A stretch of DNA of 64,000 nucleotides from Geosiphon pyriformis (taxonomy: Eukaryota; Glomeromycota; Glomeromycetes; Archaeosporales; Geosiphonaceae). Under the pieces are notes generated by a model. That model ran no database searches. It saw nothing but the letters and a program-made list of their open reading frames with translations, and was not told the DNA's origin. The translations under genes and the position numbers were made by a program. The stretch is from NCBI GenBank assembly GCA_016748015.1, contig JAAOMT010000295.1:936604-1000603 (forward strand), given 5' to 3'. Position 1 is the stretch's first letter. Each line of letters starts with the position of its first letter. Positions 10,561-19,920 of this stretch are shown in pieces.

Positions 10561-11700
10561 GTTCTTCCATCCATTTGTATTCAATGTTTTTAGTAATAAG
10601 CTGGTTGAGAGGTTTTGCAATTTCTGAGAATTCTTTAATGAATTTTTGGTAATAGGAAGCTAATCCAATAAATCTTCTTAATTCTGTGGTATTTTGTGAA
10701 GTCTTGAAGTTCTTGACAGCACTGATTTTTCCTGGGTCTGGTTTGACTCCTTCTTTACTAACTATGTGGCCAAAAAAGGCCAAACTTGTTTTTTCAAAAT
10801 GACATTTTTTGATGTTTAATTTTAATCCTGCTTTTTGTAATTATTGAAAAACTTCTCACAGGTGTTTTAAGTGTAATTCGAATGATGGAGAATAAACATC
10901 AGTATCATCAAGATAAACAACTATTGACTTCCAAAAGAGTCCTTTGTACACAATATTCATTAATCTCTAAAATGTTGCTGGCATATTGCATAATTCAAAA
11001 GGCATTACATTGAATTCGTAGTTTCCTCCTTGAGTTGTGAAGACTGTCTTGGAACGATCTTTGGGGTCCATGGCAACTTGCCAGTATTCGCTTTCTAGAT
11101 CTAATGTTGAAAAGTATTTGGACTTTCCAAGGGCATCTAACATGTCATCAATTCGGAGAAGAGGGTAGATATCACCAATGGTGACACTGTTGAGTTGTTG
11201 ATAATCAACACAAAATCATATCTTTCCATTTTTCTTTTTAACTAAGACCACAAGTAAAGCCTATAGACTCATTGATAATTGAATAAACCCATTGTTAAGC
11301 ATTCATTGTACTTTTTCTCTGATAAATTAGTGGCTTTCTGAAGCAACTTGGTAGGCTTATTGTCACCTTGGTTTGGCATCTCCTGTATAGATTTGGTGTT
11401 AAACCAAATCAGTTCTTCTTAAGTCATTGTTGTTTTTGGCAAAGATATCAGCAAATTCTGCAATTAGCTCTTTGAGCTGGTTTTGTTGTTGTGGTTTAAA
11501 TTGTCTCATGTTGATTCGAGATGGTTTTTCTATGACAACATGGTAGTTTTCAGAGCTGGGTTTTGGGTTGATTTTTGGTAATGAATGTCCAATAATTTCA
11601 GGGAAATTGGGGACTGTTTGGGGTAATTCTTGTTGAAAGATATTACTGTGAATAACTCCAATTTCTAAGTTATTTAATAAAACTATGGGATAATTGTTGG
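10561..11700 (-). pseudogene. reverse transcriptase of element B
   Basis: This is an RT domain with its N-terminal linker (RINMRQFKPQQQNQLKELIAEF). Motifs include VVLVKKKNGKI, YWQVAMD with Trp intact near 11075, QYMPATF-like remnants and YLDDTDVY at 10904-10915. The YxDD box is intact, unlike in A and D. The stretch MAFFGHIVSKEGVKPDPGKI to LVYSDFSNQF (10783-10478) is open. Upstream, stops fall at Gln, Arg and Trp positions. A one-base difference in an A-run near 11725 shifts the frame relative to dUTPase; element D reads straight through there. Confidence 0.92.
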
Positions 11701-12460
11701 GATTGTAAAAAGTAACTCAGACTTTTTTGTTCCTTCTGGAATATAAATGTTTGGAATCGAGATTTTATGTTCCAAGCAGATTTGTTCATTGGACTCAAAA
11801 ATTTGTTGTGTGGTCATTGGCTTTAGGCAGGTGTAGATTTCTGGATGTTTTCCAAAGGGTGAAATAGTAATTGGTTGTGGAAGTTGTAGAATTTGGTGAG
11901 ATTCACTTTGTTCATTAAGAGCTATGTTTACTGGAACTGTGAATTGTCCAGTTGAACCAAAACCATTGGTTCCTCTTTTACTTTTTCCCAATTGTTCTTT
12001 TTGACTGACTAATTGTAAACCCGAAATGTTGATTAAGGGTAAATAAATGGCTTGGACAATTTTCTCAGCATGTTCAATTTTAAATGGCTTGTCAGTTTCA
12101 TTTTGGAGTATTACTGTTATGTCACCAGTATATTCAGCATCGATTATTCCTTCTCTAACATTGATTTTTTTGCTTGCCAGAGAAGACCAGAAGGCAATTT
12201 AAACCATTGCTCCTAGTGGAATTTCAAGAGCAATTTTGAGGTTGATTTTTGTGAGAGATTTGGGTTTAAGAACAAAAGTATCCTTGTCTGGATATCTTAG
12301 GTTATATCCAGCATCAATTTCATGTGCTTTCTCGGGTTTTATTCCTTGTCCGTTGTTGTTAAAGTATTTGAGTTGCAAGGCAGGCTGATTTTCAATGAGA
12401 TAGATAGGTGTCACTCCAATTTCTTCTGTTGCTTCAGGTTCTCTGAATTCAATTTCATTT
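11701..12460 (-). pseudogene. dUTPase domain of element B
   Basis: This is a trimeric dUTPase-type domain. In order it shows motif 1 AHEIDAGYNLRYP, motif 2 SSLASKKIN, motif 3 GIIDAEYTGDITVILQN (about 12160-12110), motif 4 AEKIVQAIYLPLI and motif 5 GTNGFGSTGQF (about 11965). Motif 1 has Asn where Asp is usual. One in-frame TAA at about 12199 lies where relatives have Gln. After motif 5 a family-specific stretch leads to RT. The domain is the best preserved dUTPase in the window. Confidence 0.92.
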
Positions 12461-12479
12461 TCATCATTTTCACTGGGCA

Positions 12480-13254
12480 GAGGAATGCTAAGAGCATAGC
12501 ATTTAGGACACCACTTTTTATCACAAGGCATAATGCATTCTTCACATAGCTTAATGTTCATTTGCTCCAATTATTGAATTTGAGCTTCTTGGATTGGGTA
12601 GATGTGACTTGCGATTTGGTGTTAAACTTCTACTTCATCTTCATAATCAAATTCAGCTAATTCCATAGTGTATTCAATGTATTCTGCTTCCTTCATTTGA
12701 CGGACATCTTCTTTAGTAGCTTTATTAATTAATGTCATTGCTAGGTCAAAAATCATCTCAGCATTATAGGGGTAGTAATAAAGTTTGTTGAGAGCACTGT
12801 TGTATGCTGCATTAAAAGGTGTTCTTCTTTTGACTTTTTCTGAAATTGATAAAGCATATTGACAGGTTTAATCACAGACTTCTCCTCTCATTGCTACATC
12901 AATCTAATTGCATTCTTCTGGTAGCATATCTCCATAAGTCAAACAAGGGGTGTTATCCCATTTTCCACTTTTTTTTATTAAATGGCCCCATCATTCTCTA
13001 TGGCAAGCCTTGCAGTAATAACAAGTATGATTTTCATATTCTTCTTCAGGTGAAATGCAGGCTCCCATTGAAGAGAGTTTCTTGTGGCAGTCCTTGCATT
13101 TGAGTGGAATGTAGGGGTGTTGTTTTTGTGGTTCTGGTTTTGAATAGGGGACATTCCATTTGGTTGTCACTGGTTCTTTTGTTTCAAGAGAATCATTTGA
13201 AAAGTACTGTTGTTCAGTTTCATTGGCCCAATTGGAGGTTGATCCAAGTGCCAT
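12480..13254 (-). pseudogene. Cys-rich segment between protease and dUTPase (element B)
   Basis: This has the same module as 2085-2710 in A. It reads PLKCKDCHKKLSSMGAC, CYYCKACHRE, a degraded third pair (PCLTYGD), EVCD-stop-TCQYALSI, and after about 450 nt a second cluster, KLCEECIMPCDKKWCPKC (12540-12490). The cysteine spacing suggests zinc ribbons at both ends of an acidic segment (EYIEYTMELAEFDYEDEVEV). Function is unknown. A stop near 12990 lies at a position next to a conserved Trp. Confidence 0.7.
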
Positions 13255-13429
13255 AAATGTTTCAATGATGGGTTTTTCTTCTTCTGGTTTGAATTCAAAA
13301 GCTGGGGCTTTTTCGGAGCGTTTGTTGAATATACCACAAGTGACAGGTACTCGGGCATATTGTCTTTGGTAAGAGATTTGTAGCTCTTGGTTTTTTCAGT
13401 CTAATTTCACATTGGCTTTTTGAAGCCAG

Positions 13430-13980
13430 TTGTTTCTAACAAGGGCTTGATACTGGAGAGCATCTATTACAAAAACTTTGACTGGAATAGTGATTCCATC
13501 GAGAGTAAATGGAAAATTGTCAATTTCCCCTACTGGAATCTTTTTTATGTCATCAGTAGTGACAATTATTGTTTGAGCTAGTCAGTCAACATTTTTCTTT
13601 AACTGTTGCATCAACTGGTAAGTGATAATACTCCCAGCAGATCTACTATCTAAGATTAATCAAATTGGCTTTCCTTCTACTTCAGCTTCTGTGTACATTG
13701 CAGTTATGGCTTTTTGCTCATTAGCTGCTGCATTGCTAAGCAAGAATGGTGATTCATTTGCTTCAAATTCGAAACAGAATATATCTGAAAGGTTAGCATT
13801 TTCAGCAATTCTGGCTGGTGGGATTGTGGTAGGAGTATAGGAAGGGTTTTGTTGTTGTGCTGCAGCTCTACCTTCTGAGAGTGCAGTATGACAAAAATTC
13901 TGTTCTTCTGGCATTGTAAGATAACTAGATTGAGTATAATAGTGGTTGGGTCTTGGTTGAGCTGAATTTTGGAGAACCAA
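13430..13980 (-). pseudogene. protease of element B
   Basis: This is a retropepsin-like domain. The active site reads ILDSRSAGSIITYQL at about 13655-13610, with Arg where the DSG glycine belongs. It is followed by IPVGEIDNFPFTLDGIT and ALVRNNWLQKANVKLD. A TGA at about 13661 just before the active site probably replaces Arg, as relatives have Lys or Gln. The frame is continuous with gag, as in element A. Confidence 0.87.
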
Positions 13981-13984
13981 TTGG

Positions 13985-15660
13985 TTGTTTGAATTGATTC
14001 TATTGTTGTTTACTTGGTATTAGCTTTGTGATGTGAATTGATTTTGCGGAATTAATCTTCAAGCAGGCACTTAATATTGGGGTCTTGGTGGATAGTACGC
14101 TGGTAGTGGTTGAAAATAAGATTGCTGCAGTGGAGGGTAACGTTAATTACTCCTATTTTGTTGGTCGCGTTGTAGCTTTCTACAATTTTTTTTCCAGTGG
14201 CCAAGAATTCCACAGTAATAGTAATTCTGAGGCTGGTTATTAGAGGATGATGTGAAGTTGTTTTAATTCCATTTTTGGGGTGGTTGATATCTTTGGGGTT
14301 GCTGTTGTTGTTGGTTGGTGAAATAGTTTTCAACTTTCTTTCTGAGTTGGTCAATTTTCTCTTCAGCTGCTGAGTTGGTCTCTTCAATGGCTAAGTTCAT
14401 GAGTTTTGTACAATTGGCTTCTTCTATGGCCATTTTATATCTCTTTGCATGTTGAATGGCAGAGTTTAAATCATCTGGGGCATGTGGGTGAATCTTTTTA
14501 ATCAGTTTATCTTTTAAACCAGTAATAAATTGATCTAAAATTTGAGCATCGGAATAATAATCATTAGTTTCAAGTTGGCAAATTCGTCTGAGAAGTTTGT
14601 TGAATTTCCCAATATAAGTCATGACAAATTTGGAGGGTTTTTGTTTGATATTGCGAAAATGATTTCGAAGTGTGATTGAGATGTTGTTATCAGTAAATTG
14701 TTTTAAGAAGGCAGTTTTAAAAGCTGTCCAGTCATTAAAAGGGGTGGTCAAGTTTTCGAACCATTCACCTGCTGTTTTTTTGAGAAAGTAGGAAATTGTT
14801 CTTAATATTCTGGCAGCATTCCATCCATTTGCATCTCCAGCTTTAGTAATTTGGTTGAGTTATTCTTGGGAACTGGTCTCAATGTCTTCTTCATTAAATT
14901 CAGGGATTTTTGTGATGTATGCTGTCATTTTGTCTTCTTCATTTTCACTGTCTATTGATTCTTCCTCAAATATTTCAGAGTCGTTTTCTTCATTTGCTGC
15001 TGTCTCAGAGTGTTTACTTTAATTTTCAGCTAGAAAATCAAGAAGATTAGAACTAGTTTGAAGAGGTTTTTGTTGTCTGGTGGAACTTCTGGGTGATGTA
15101 AAATTTTTTAGTCTTGCAAATTGATTTAAGAGTGAATTAGGGGTTTGTGTTTGTGCAAGTGAAACTGGAAAAGGTGTGATAGTAAGTGGAAGTTTTGAAC
15201 TAGTTCTTTGTTCAGGTGTTTGTAAGTGTTTGGCAGTTGTTTTTGGTAGTATTGAAGTATTTGGGGTGGTTTTTGAGTATTGCTTCAATTTTTGTTTGCC
15301 TTTGTTGCTTGTTTCTGTCTCTGATTCAAAATCAATGGAGTATTGAGACTGCACTGGATATGTTTCTTTGCAGTACTTGATAATATTAAAATTAAGTTCT
15401 TGAAAATAAGTGGCAAGTGTTTCACTGTTAAGGTCTTCAGTTCCCAACTGTGAATAGTGTACTAAATTATTGTAAAGGTTGCTTTTAACTTCTGAGATAT
15501 TATAATTTCCAAAAAGATAATTGTTAATGCAGTTTTCAATGTATTGGTATACTGATTTTTTGACAACTTCAATTCCATCTGGAATGTTGAATCTTTGCTT
15601 GCAGTGGGTGTAAATTGACTGGTAATACTCTAGAGTTGTTGCGTCTAGTGTAGTCACCAC
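13985..15660 (-). pseudogene. gag: gag of element B
   Basis: Gag starts at ATG 15660 (MVTTLDATTLEYYQSIYTHC), 45 nt after the 5' LTR, and is open for 213 codons to 15019. It then continues in the same frame through acidic EENDSEIFEEESIDSENEED, MTAYITKIPEFNEED and a core with AGEWFENLTTPFNDW and QFITGLKDKLIKKIHPHAP. A Gln-rich tail contains the zinc knuckle YYYCGILGHWKKNC (about 14226-14180), whose first Cys has become Tyr. Stops at 15019, about 14850 and 14263 lie at Gln or Trp-like positions. The N-terminal 213 residues also occur, shortened, in D (31126-31464). Confidence 0.9.
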
Positions 15661-15689
15661 TTTGAAGTTGGTTTTGCTGTATTGTTTTT

Positions 15690-15703
15690 GTGGAAGAGCA
15701 CCA
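15690..15703 (-). other. primer-binding site of element B
   Basis: On the - strand this reads TGGTGCTCTTCCAC, two bases inside the 5' LTR. It is complementary to a tRNA 3' end finishing in AGAGCACCA. The sites in C, C', D and E begin almost identically. I cannot name the tRNA. Confidence 0.8.
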
Positions 15704-15705
15704 AA

Positions 15706-16687
15706 TATTACTGGAGGTTTTTGGTCTCTTCTTAGCTCTTGTATGTTTGTTGTAATGCTGTTAATTCACGACTATGGGAAGTGTTTGAACCTCTGATAAC
15801 TGAATTTATCTTCAAATTATCTCTTATAATTTAAACTGCTAGGCTTATAAGTAGAATGACCAATTCTGTGCCAGTTATTTTGTATAGTTATATTGCAGTA
15901 AACGTCAACTTTTTTTCAGGAATTGCTCATCTGGAAGCTTACTAAAATGTGTAGTTACTTTGCTGTGAAAGTTAATTCTTCTACAAGAATCTCGTCTGTA
16001 GGCTACCTTAATGATTGTAATAAGAAAAAAAAAGAAAAATAAAAGAAATGTAAAAGAAATAGAATTTTATCAAGGAAAATGTTTTCTATCCAGGCCTGGA
16101 GTTACTAACAGTTTACTGAAATTGGTAGCTAATCAATTTCAAAACGTTAGTTGGGTTTTGAGGATTTTCCAAGTGCAATAATTAAAAAATTTGGTTTTTT
16201 TTTTAAATTATTTAATATTTATTTCTTTTTGTGTGTGTAAAAATGATTCTAAGTGATAAATCTAAAGTAAGATACATTTTCTCGAAGAGAGAAGCTCTTC
16301 TTTTATACAACTTGTTATAATACTATTCTATGAACTTGAACTTTGCTCTTTTCTACAATTTCGCTGAACTAAAGATACATTTCGGCAAACTACAAGTTAT
16401 TTCTGCAAACTATTAGATATTTTGGTGAACTATCAATTATTTTGGTGAATTTCTACAAATTTCAGCAAACTTTTGAATGTTATATATTTCGGGGTATTGC
16501 ATGATTAATCATCACACTTAAGTTACATTTGTGTTATGTACAAATTGGATTATTAATTAAATAATAATTTTGGACATTTTGCTAATATAATAAGTGATAA
16601 TTTGAAATGATAATATATGCTAATTAATGATAAAATTTATAAGGGTAATTTCATGCTAAACAATATCTCTAATTTCGTCTGGTAACA
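15706..16687 (-). repeat. 5' LTR of element B
   Basis: This repeats 6860-7840, ending on the + strand in TCTGGTAACA. Compared with the other copy, the first 100 bases show about ten differences, all transitions. It should hold the promoter on the - strand, but no clear TATA box can be chosen in such AT-rich sequence. Confidence 0.95.
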
Positions 16688-17080
16688 CCAGACACATTTA
16701 GCAACTTGAAAACAAAATTTCCAATTAACTACTGTTATTATCAACTAGGAAAGCACTTGAACATACAAACATTATACTCAAAAGACTCAACTAGAGTATT
16801 TGACAAAACAACTATTCAACTATTAGAACCTTTTATTGGAAAAACCAACACTACATTCCATTCAAAAACAGTTTACAGAATTTTCAAAGCATTTAAAAAC
16901 TGTCACAAACTATTGTTGAACCCAACCATGAACATAATAACAACCAACAATATTAAACGACTTACCAACTCGCAATTTCAAGAATTACAACAACAAATTA
17001 ATAATACAGTATTAAACCACTATAGTAACTTAGAATTTAATGAAGAAATTAACTTCAATTTCGATCGAGCTCAATCTTGA
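16688..17080 (+). pseudogene. post-integrase ORF3 of element A, second part
   Basis: This is the continuation of the ORF broken at 6859. When one CCAG copy is removed, the frame runs through the junction (LTP then DTFSNL) and stays open to TGA at 17078. It contains FPINYCYYQLGKHLNI, KTVYRIFKAFKNCHKLLL and RLTNSQFQELQQQI, with no stop codon over about 130 codons. It has been kept better than most of A's pol. The end abuts the polypurine tract. Function is unknown. Confidence 0.75.
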
Positions 17081-17093
17081 AAGGAGGGGATAA
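17079..17093 (+). other. polypurine tract of element A
   Basis: The sequence GAAAGGAGGGGATAA lies directly before the LTR start TGTTATGG at 17094, as expected for the plus-strand primer. Confidence 0.85.
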
Positions 17094-17943
17094 TGTTATG
17101 GTTTAAGAATTTAGCAAAAGAATCATAAAAATAATATAAACTATTTAATCATAATATAGCACAGTAATAATCTTAGAAAGGTAATAATTAATATAGTAGT
17201 AAACACCATCTCGCAATAGTGGCAAGCACCAGTTCACAATAGCAGCCAACACCAACTGGTAATAGCAGCAAACACCAGGTTGAAATATCAAAAAAAAGTA
17301 TTACAATGTGTTTTCTCATAGAACTACAAACATGTATATATACAGTAGCTTTAATATTAAGAAAAGTCAATCAAGTAATAAAAATCATAACTTATTAAGC
17401 AATAGATCCAATTTATCCAACAAACTTCACTTTAAATTGTACTTTTAAATCAAAAAAAAAAGAAAAAAAATATTTAAAACTGAATTATCACAACCCCAAA
17501 GTAGTAAAAAACTCACTTGTGTTAATTATTAAATGAAACTATCATTCATCAGTTGAATTCCTTGAAAGAATAATCCCTAATCAAGATTATTCATGTTGTT
17601 ACTAATTGATAAAAGCTTTATTGTGAGAATTAGGAAAAGTGCTAAAGGCTATTAACATTCCATGTTTTTAGATTAGAGAAACACATCAGGCAATTGCAAA
17701 GATAGCCTTAGAGAAAACTCCAGACAGTGGGTAGATTTCAGTTCAGCCTCTGAGAAGGAGTACATAAACACACACAACAATCAGGAATTGAGAAATAACT
17801 TATATTGTGACATTAAAGAGAAAGTCTTTAGTAGAACAAGTGACATTATCACACAAATAGAATTGAGGAACTTATGAGAAACTGATTGCAATTAAAAATG
17901 GGATATTGGCAATTAAATATACCAAGAAAACCATCTCATAACA
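17094..17943 (+). repeat. 3' LTR of element A
   Basis: This LTR of 850 bp starts TGTTATGG and ends CATAACA, so its ends form the inverted pair TGTTATG/CATAACA. It differs from the B/D LTR. It contains about 3.7 copies of a 24-bp repeat at 17200-17290. A heavily decayed copy of this same LTR lies at 46690-46950 and 53770-54195. The flank after 17943 begins GTGG, a possible target duplication whose partner is outside the window. Confidence 0.85.
17200..17290 (+). repeat. 24-bp tandem repeat in the A-type LTR
   Basis: Units of about 24 bp resemble CACCA-n6-ACAATAGCAGCAA, repeated three to four times. The same array is preserved in decayed form at about 46757-46855 (TACTA...TAATAACAATAAA). Confidence 0.8.
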
Positions 17944-18109
17944 GTGGCTAATTTTAAACTTTAATAACTTTATAAATTATAATATAATTCAAAAAATTAA
18001 ACCATAAATGTAAAAGAAAAGAACTTAATCTATTATATTTATGGTTTAGTTTTTTAATATTATTAAAATTAGAAGACTAGATATAATTTAAAATTATATA
18101 AATTGTTTA
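17944..18109. repeat. flank of element A with an inverted repeat
   Basis: There is no gene here. The arms AAAAAATTAAACCATAAAT (17991-18009) and ATTTATGGTTTAGTTTTTT (18037-18055) pair over 19 bases with one mismatch and a 27-nt spacer. Weaker pairing extends outward to about 17967 and 18078. It could be a foldback (MITE-like) remnant or a chance AT-rich hairpin. Confidence 0.5.
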
Positions 18110-19190
18110 ATGACTATAAATAGTTTGCATCATAGTATTCTGGCATTGTTCTATTCATTGGCTGCAATGGATTTTTCTATATTGTTTAGCCACACTTGTG
18201 TGTCATTTTTTTTGCCAGTAAATTTTTTGATCTTGGTGATTGGTGCATATGCCATTAATTGTTGTTGTGATGATTGTTGGAGTAGTTGTTGTAATTGTTG
18301 TTAATATGGTACTTGTGGCTGTTAAATTGGTTTAGCAATTGGTTCAATTGGTGGCTGATTGATTATGATTACTAGAGGTAAGTGTTGCTAATTAATTATG
18401 TTGGGATTTGAATTGTTTTGATTTTCTTGAGTTTGAATATTCAGAGTTTCAACTTCTGGGTTTTCTACAATTGGGTTTTGGTAATTAAATTCCTAATTGT
18501 CATCTTTCTCTTCTTTTGATTCAGTTACTTCCCAAAGACTCATGATTCTGAAATTTGGTAAAAGTGGTGGTAATCAAAATCTTGATGGTATCAGTAATCA
18601 CAATTTAAATTCTTCAAAATATTTGTCATAGGTTCTTAATAGGTCAGTTTTTGATTATTTACTTTGGAATAGTATCTGTGCCAATAGTATTTTCATATTT
18701 AATGTAGACATGCTTGCTAATAAAATGTTAATGGCACTTCTGGGTGTATAGTAGTATGATAAATTAGTTGGTAACTCAAGTCTTGTTTTCTTTTAAGTAG
18801 ATGATTGTATTTTTTGAGGTGTTACTGCTGGTGTTTGTAATTTTTCTTTGCCTTTGTTTGCATAGATGATTGGATATCTTTGTTGAGTGTGATTTTTAAT
18901 TTCCCTATTGATTTCAGTGAGAATTGCCATGAAGTTATAATTTACTAGTAAGCTGGTATTTTGGATTAATTTGTTGTAAAAATTTCCTCTTGCTGAATCA
19001 GTTTCTACTAATACTTCTAACAAATATAAGATTCTTTTATTAATGTAAAAATTGAAGACTGATTCTGTTGATAAATGATTGTTGGTTAATCCCAAGTGTT
19101 AACAGTAGTATTGGAATAAGAATTTGACAAATCCTAAATAGTTTGTCCCTATTCTTTTTGGTTCTGCTACTTTTGGATGATTGTTTGTTA
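18110..19190 (-). pseudogene. gag: gag N-terminal part of truncated gypsy element C'
   Basis: On the - strand this reads a gag N-terminus: NNHLSTESVFNFYINKRILY (19095-18793), an acidic/Pro-rich middle, then a Gln-rich run leading to QLMAYAPITKIKKFTGKKND and TQVWLNNIEKSIAANE-stop-NNARIL. The last part is a gag core type I recall as common in AM-fungal gypsy elements. The sequence stops at about 18110, well before the end of gag; everything downstream is missing. Stops include a TAG where relatives have Trp after AANE. The element is a 5' stub with its LTR at 19234-19920. Confidence 0.75.
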
Positions 19191-19218
19191 GTGCTAGTTT
19201 TCTATAAGATTATACTTT

Positions 19219-19231
19219 ACAGAGAGCACCA
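19219..19231 (-). other. primer-binding site of element C'
   Basis: On the - strand this reads TGGTGCTCTCTGT, two bases inside the LTR. It matches the sites of B, C, D and E in its first bases. Confidence 0.75.
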
Positions 19232-19233
19232 AA

Positions 19234-19920
19234 TATTACAAGTGATTATTTGGGGTCTCTAATCAAATAACAAACCCATAAATTGGTGCTCAATAGCTGT
19301 AATTTATGGTGATATCTAAAGATTTTACAATCTGAAGGTTTTGGTTAAGTTCTTTGTATAATAAACAAAAATTTAATGGTATGTAATTCTTTTGTGATGT
19401 GTTTCCTAATTTTTTTCTTTAGCTTGATAGCTGATTTATTCTGGCAGTCATGTCTTTCTGGTAAGCTATCCAATTCTTACTCTGTATCCTTTTATTTGGG
19501 TCTTTTACCAAGCTATCTATAACATCAATAACTCAGTGTTTAATTTTTCAATTAATTAGTAAACAACAACAGAAATAAAATACAAAAGAAAATTAAAGAA
19601 ATAAAATATAAGCCAAGGCAATAAAGTTAGTATTCTGTTAATAGCCATGATCAAAAGCTATTGTTTCAGTGTAATCAAGTATTTGATACTATTAACATAA
19701 AGTGTTAATAGTAGAAAAAATAATTTAGATAGTAAATAATTATTTATTGATATTAATAATTCTAATAGAAATGTGGTAAATGAGAAAATATTGGTAATTA
19801 TTCTCTTTTTTTGCTTCTAATGCTCTTGCTATATATACATAATTTAGGTTCTATGAGATTACTCACATTTTTAAACAATGTGTTATAATTTTTTAAGCAA
19901 TATGTCCTAATTTTTTAACA
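19234..19920 (-). repeat. 5' LTR of truncated gypsy element C'
   Basis: This LTR of about 687 bp, read on the - strand, starts TGTTAAAAAA (ending at 19920) and ends CACTTGTAATA. Its inner half matches the end of the solo LTR at 37369-38078, for example AACCAAAACCTTCAGATT and GGTTTGTTATTTG. Its outer half (U3) differs from it. It lies against the 3' end of LINE1, which it or a later event truncated. Confidence 0.75.

Larger units (their letters stand above)
6860..16687 (-). mobile_element. Ty3/gypsy retrotransposon B, with both LTRs, nested in A
   Basis: This is a full-length gypsy element of 9828 bp on the - strand. It has two LTRs of 981-982 bp, a primer-binding site, a polypurine tract and the whole domain set. 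The outer LTR ends form the inverted pair TGTTACCAGA/TCTGGTAACA. The 4-bp target duplication CCAG is at 6856-6859 and 16688-16691. Gag through dUTPase share one frame and RT/RNase H another, apart from stops. The two LTRs already differ by about ten bases in their first 100, all transitions, so the copy is not recent. Confidence 0.97.

Noticed and set aside
11701-13254. dUTPase as evidence of a DNA virus insertion
   Set aside because: It sits inside a gypsy pol frame between protease and RT in three copies, with LTRs and gag around it.
12322-13372. Several + strand open frames of 70-90 codons across the Cys-rich segment and protease of B
   Set aside because: They are antisense to conserved - strand coding sequence and have no recognisable motifs.
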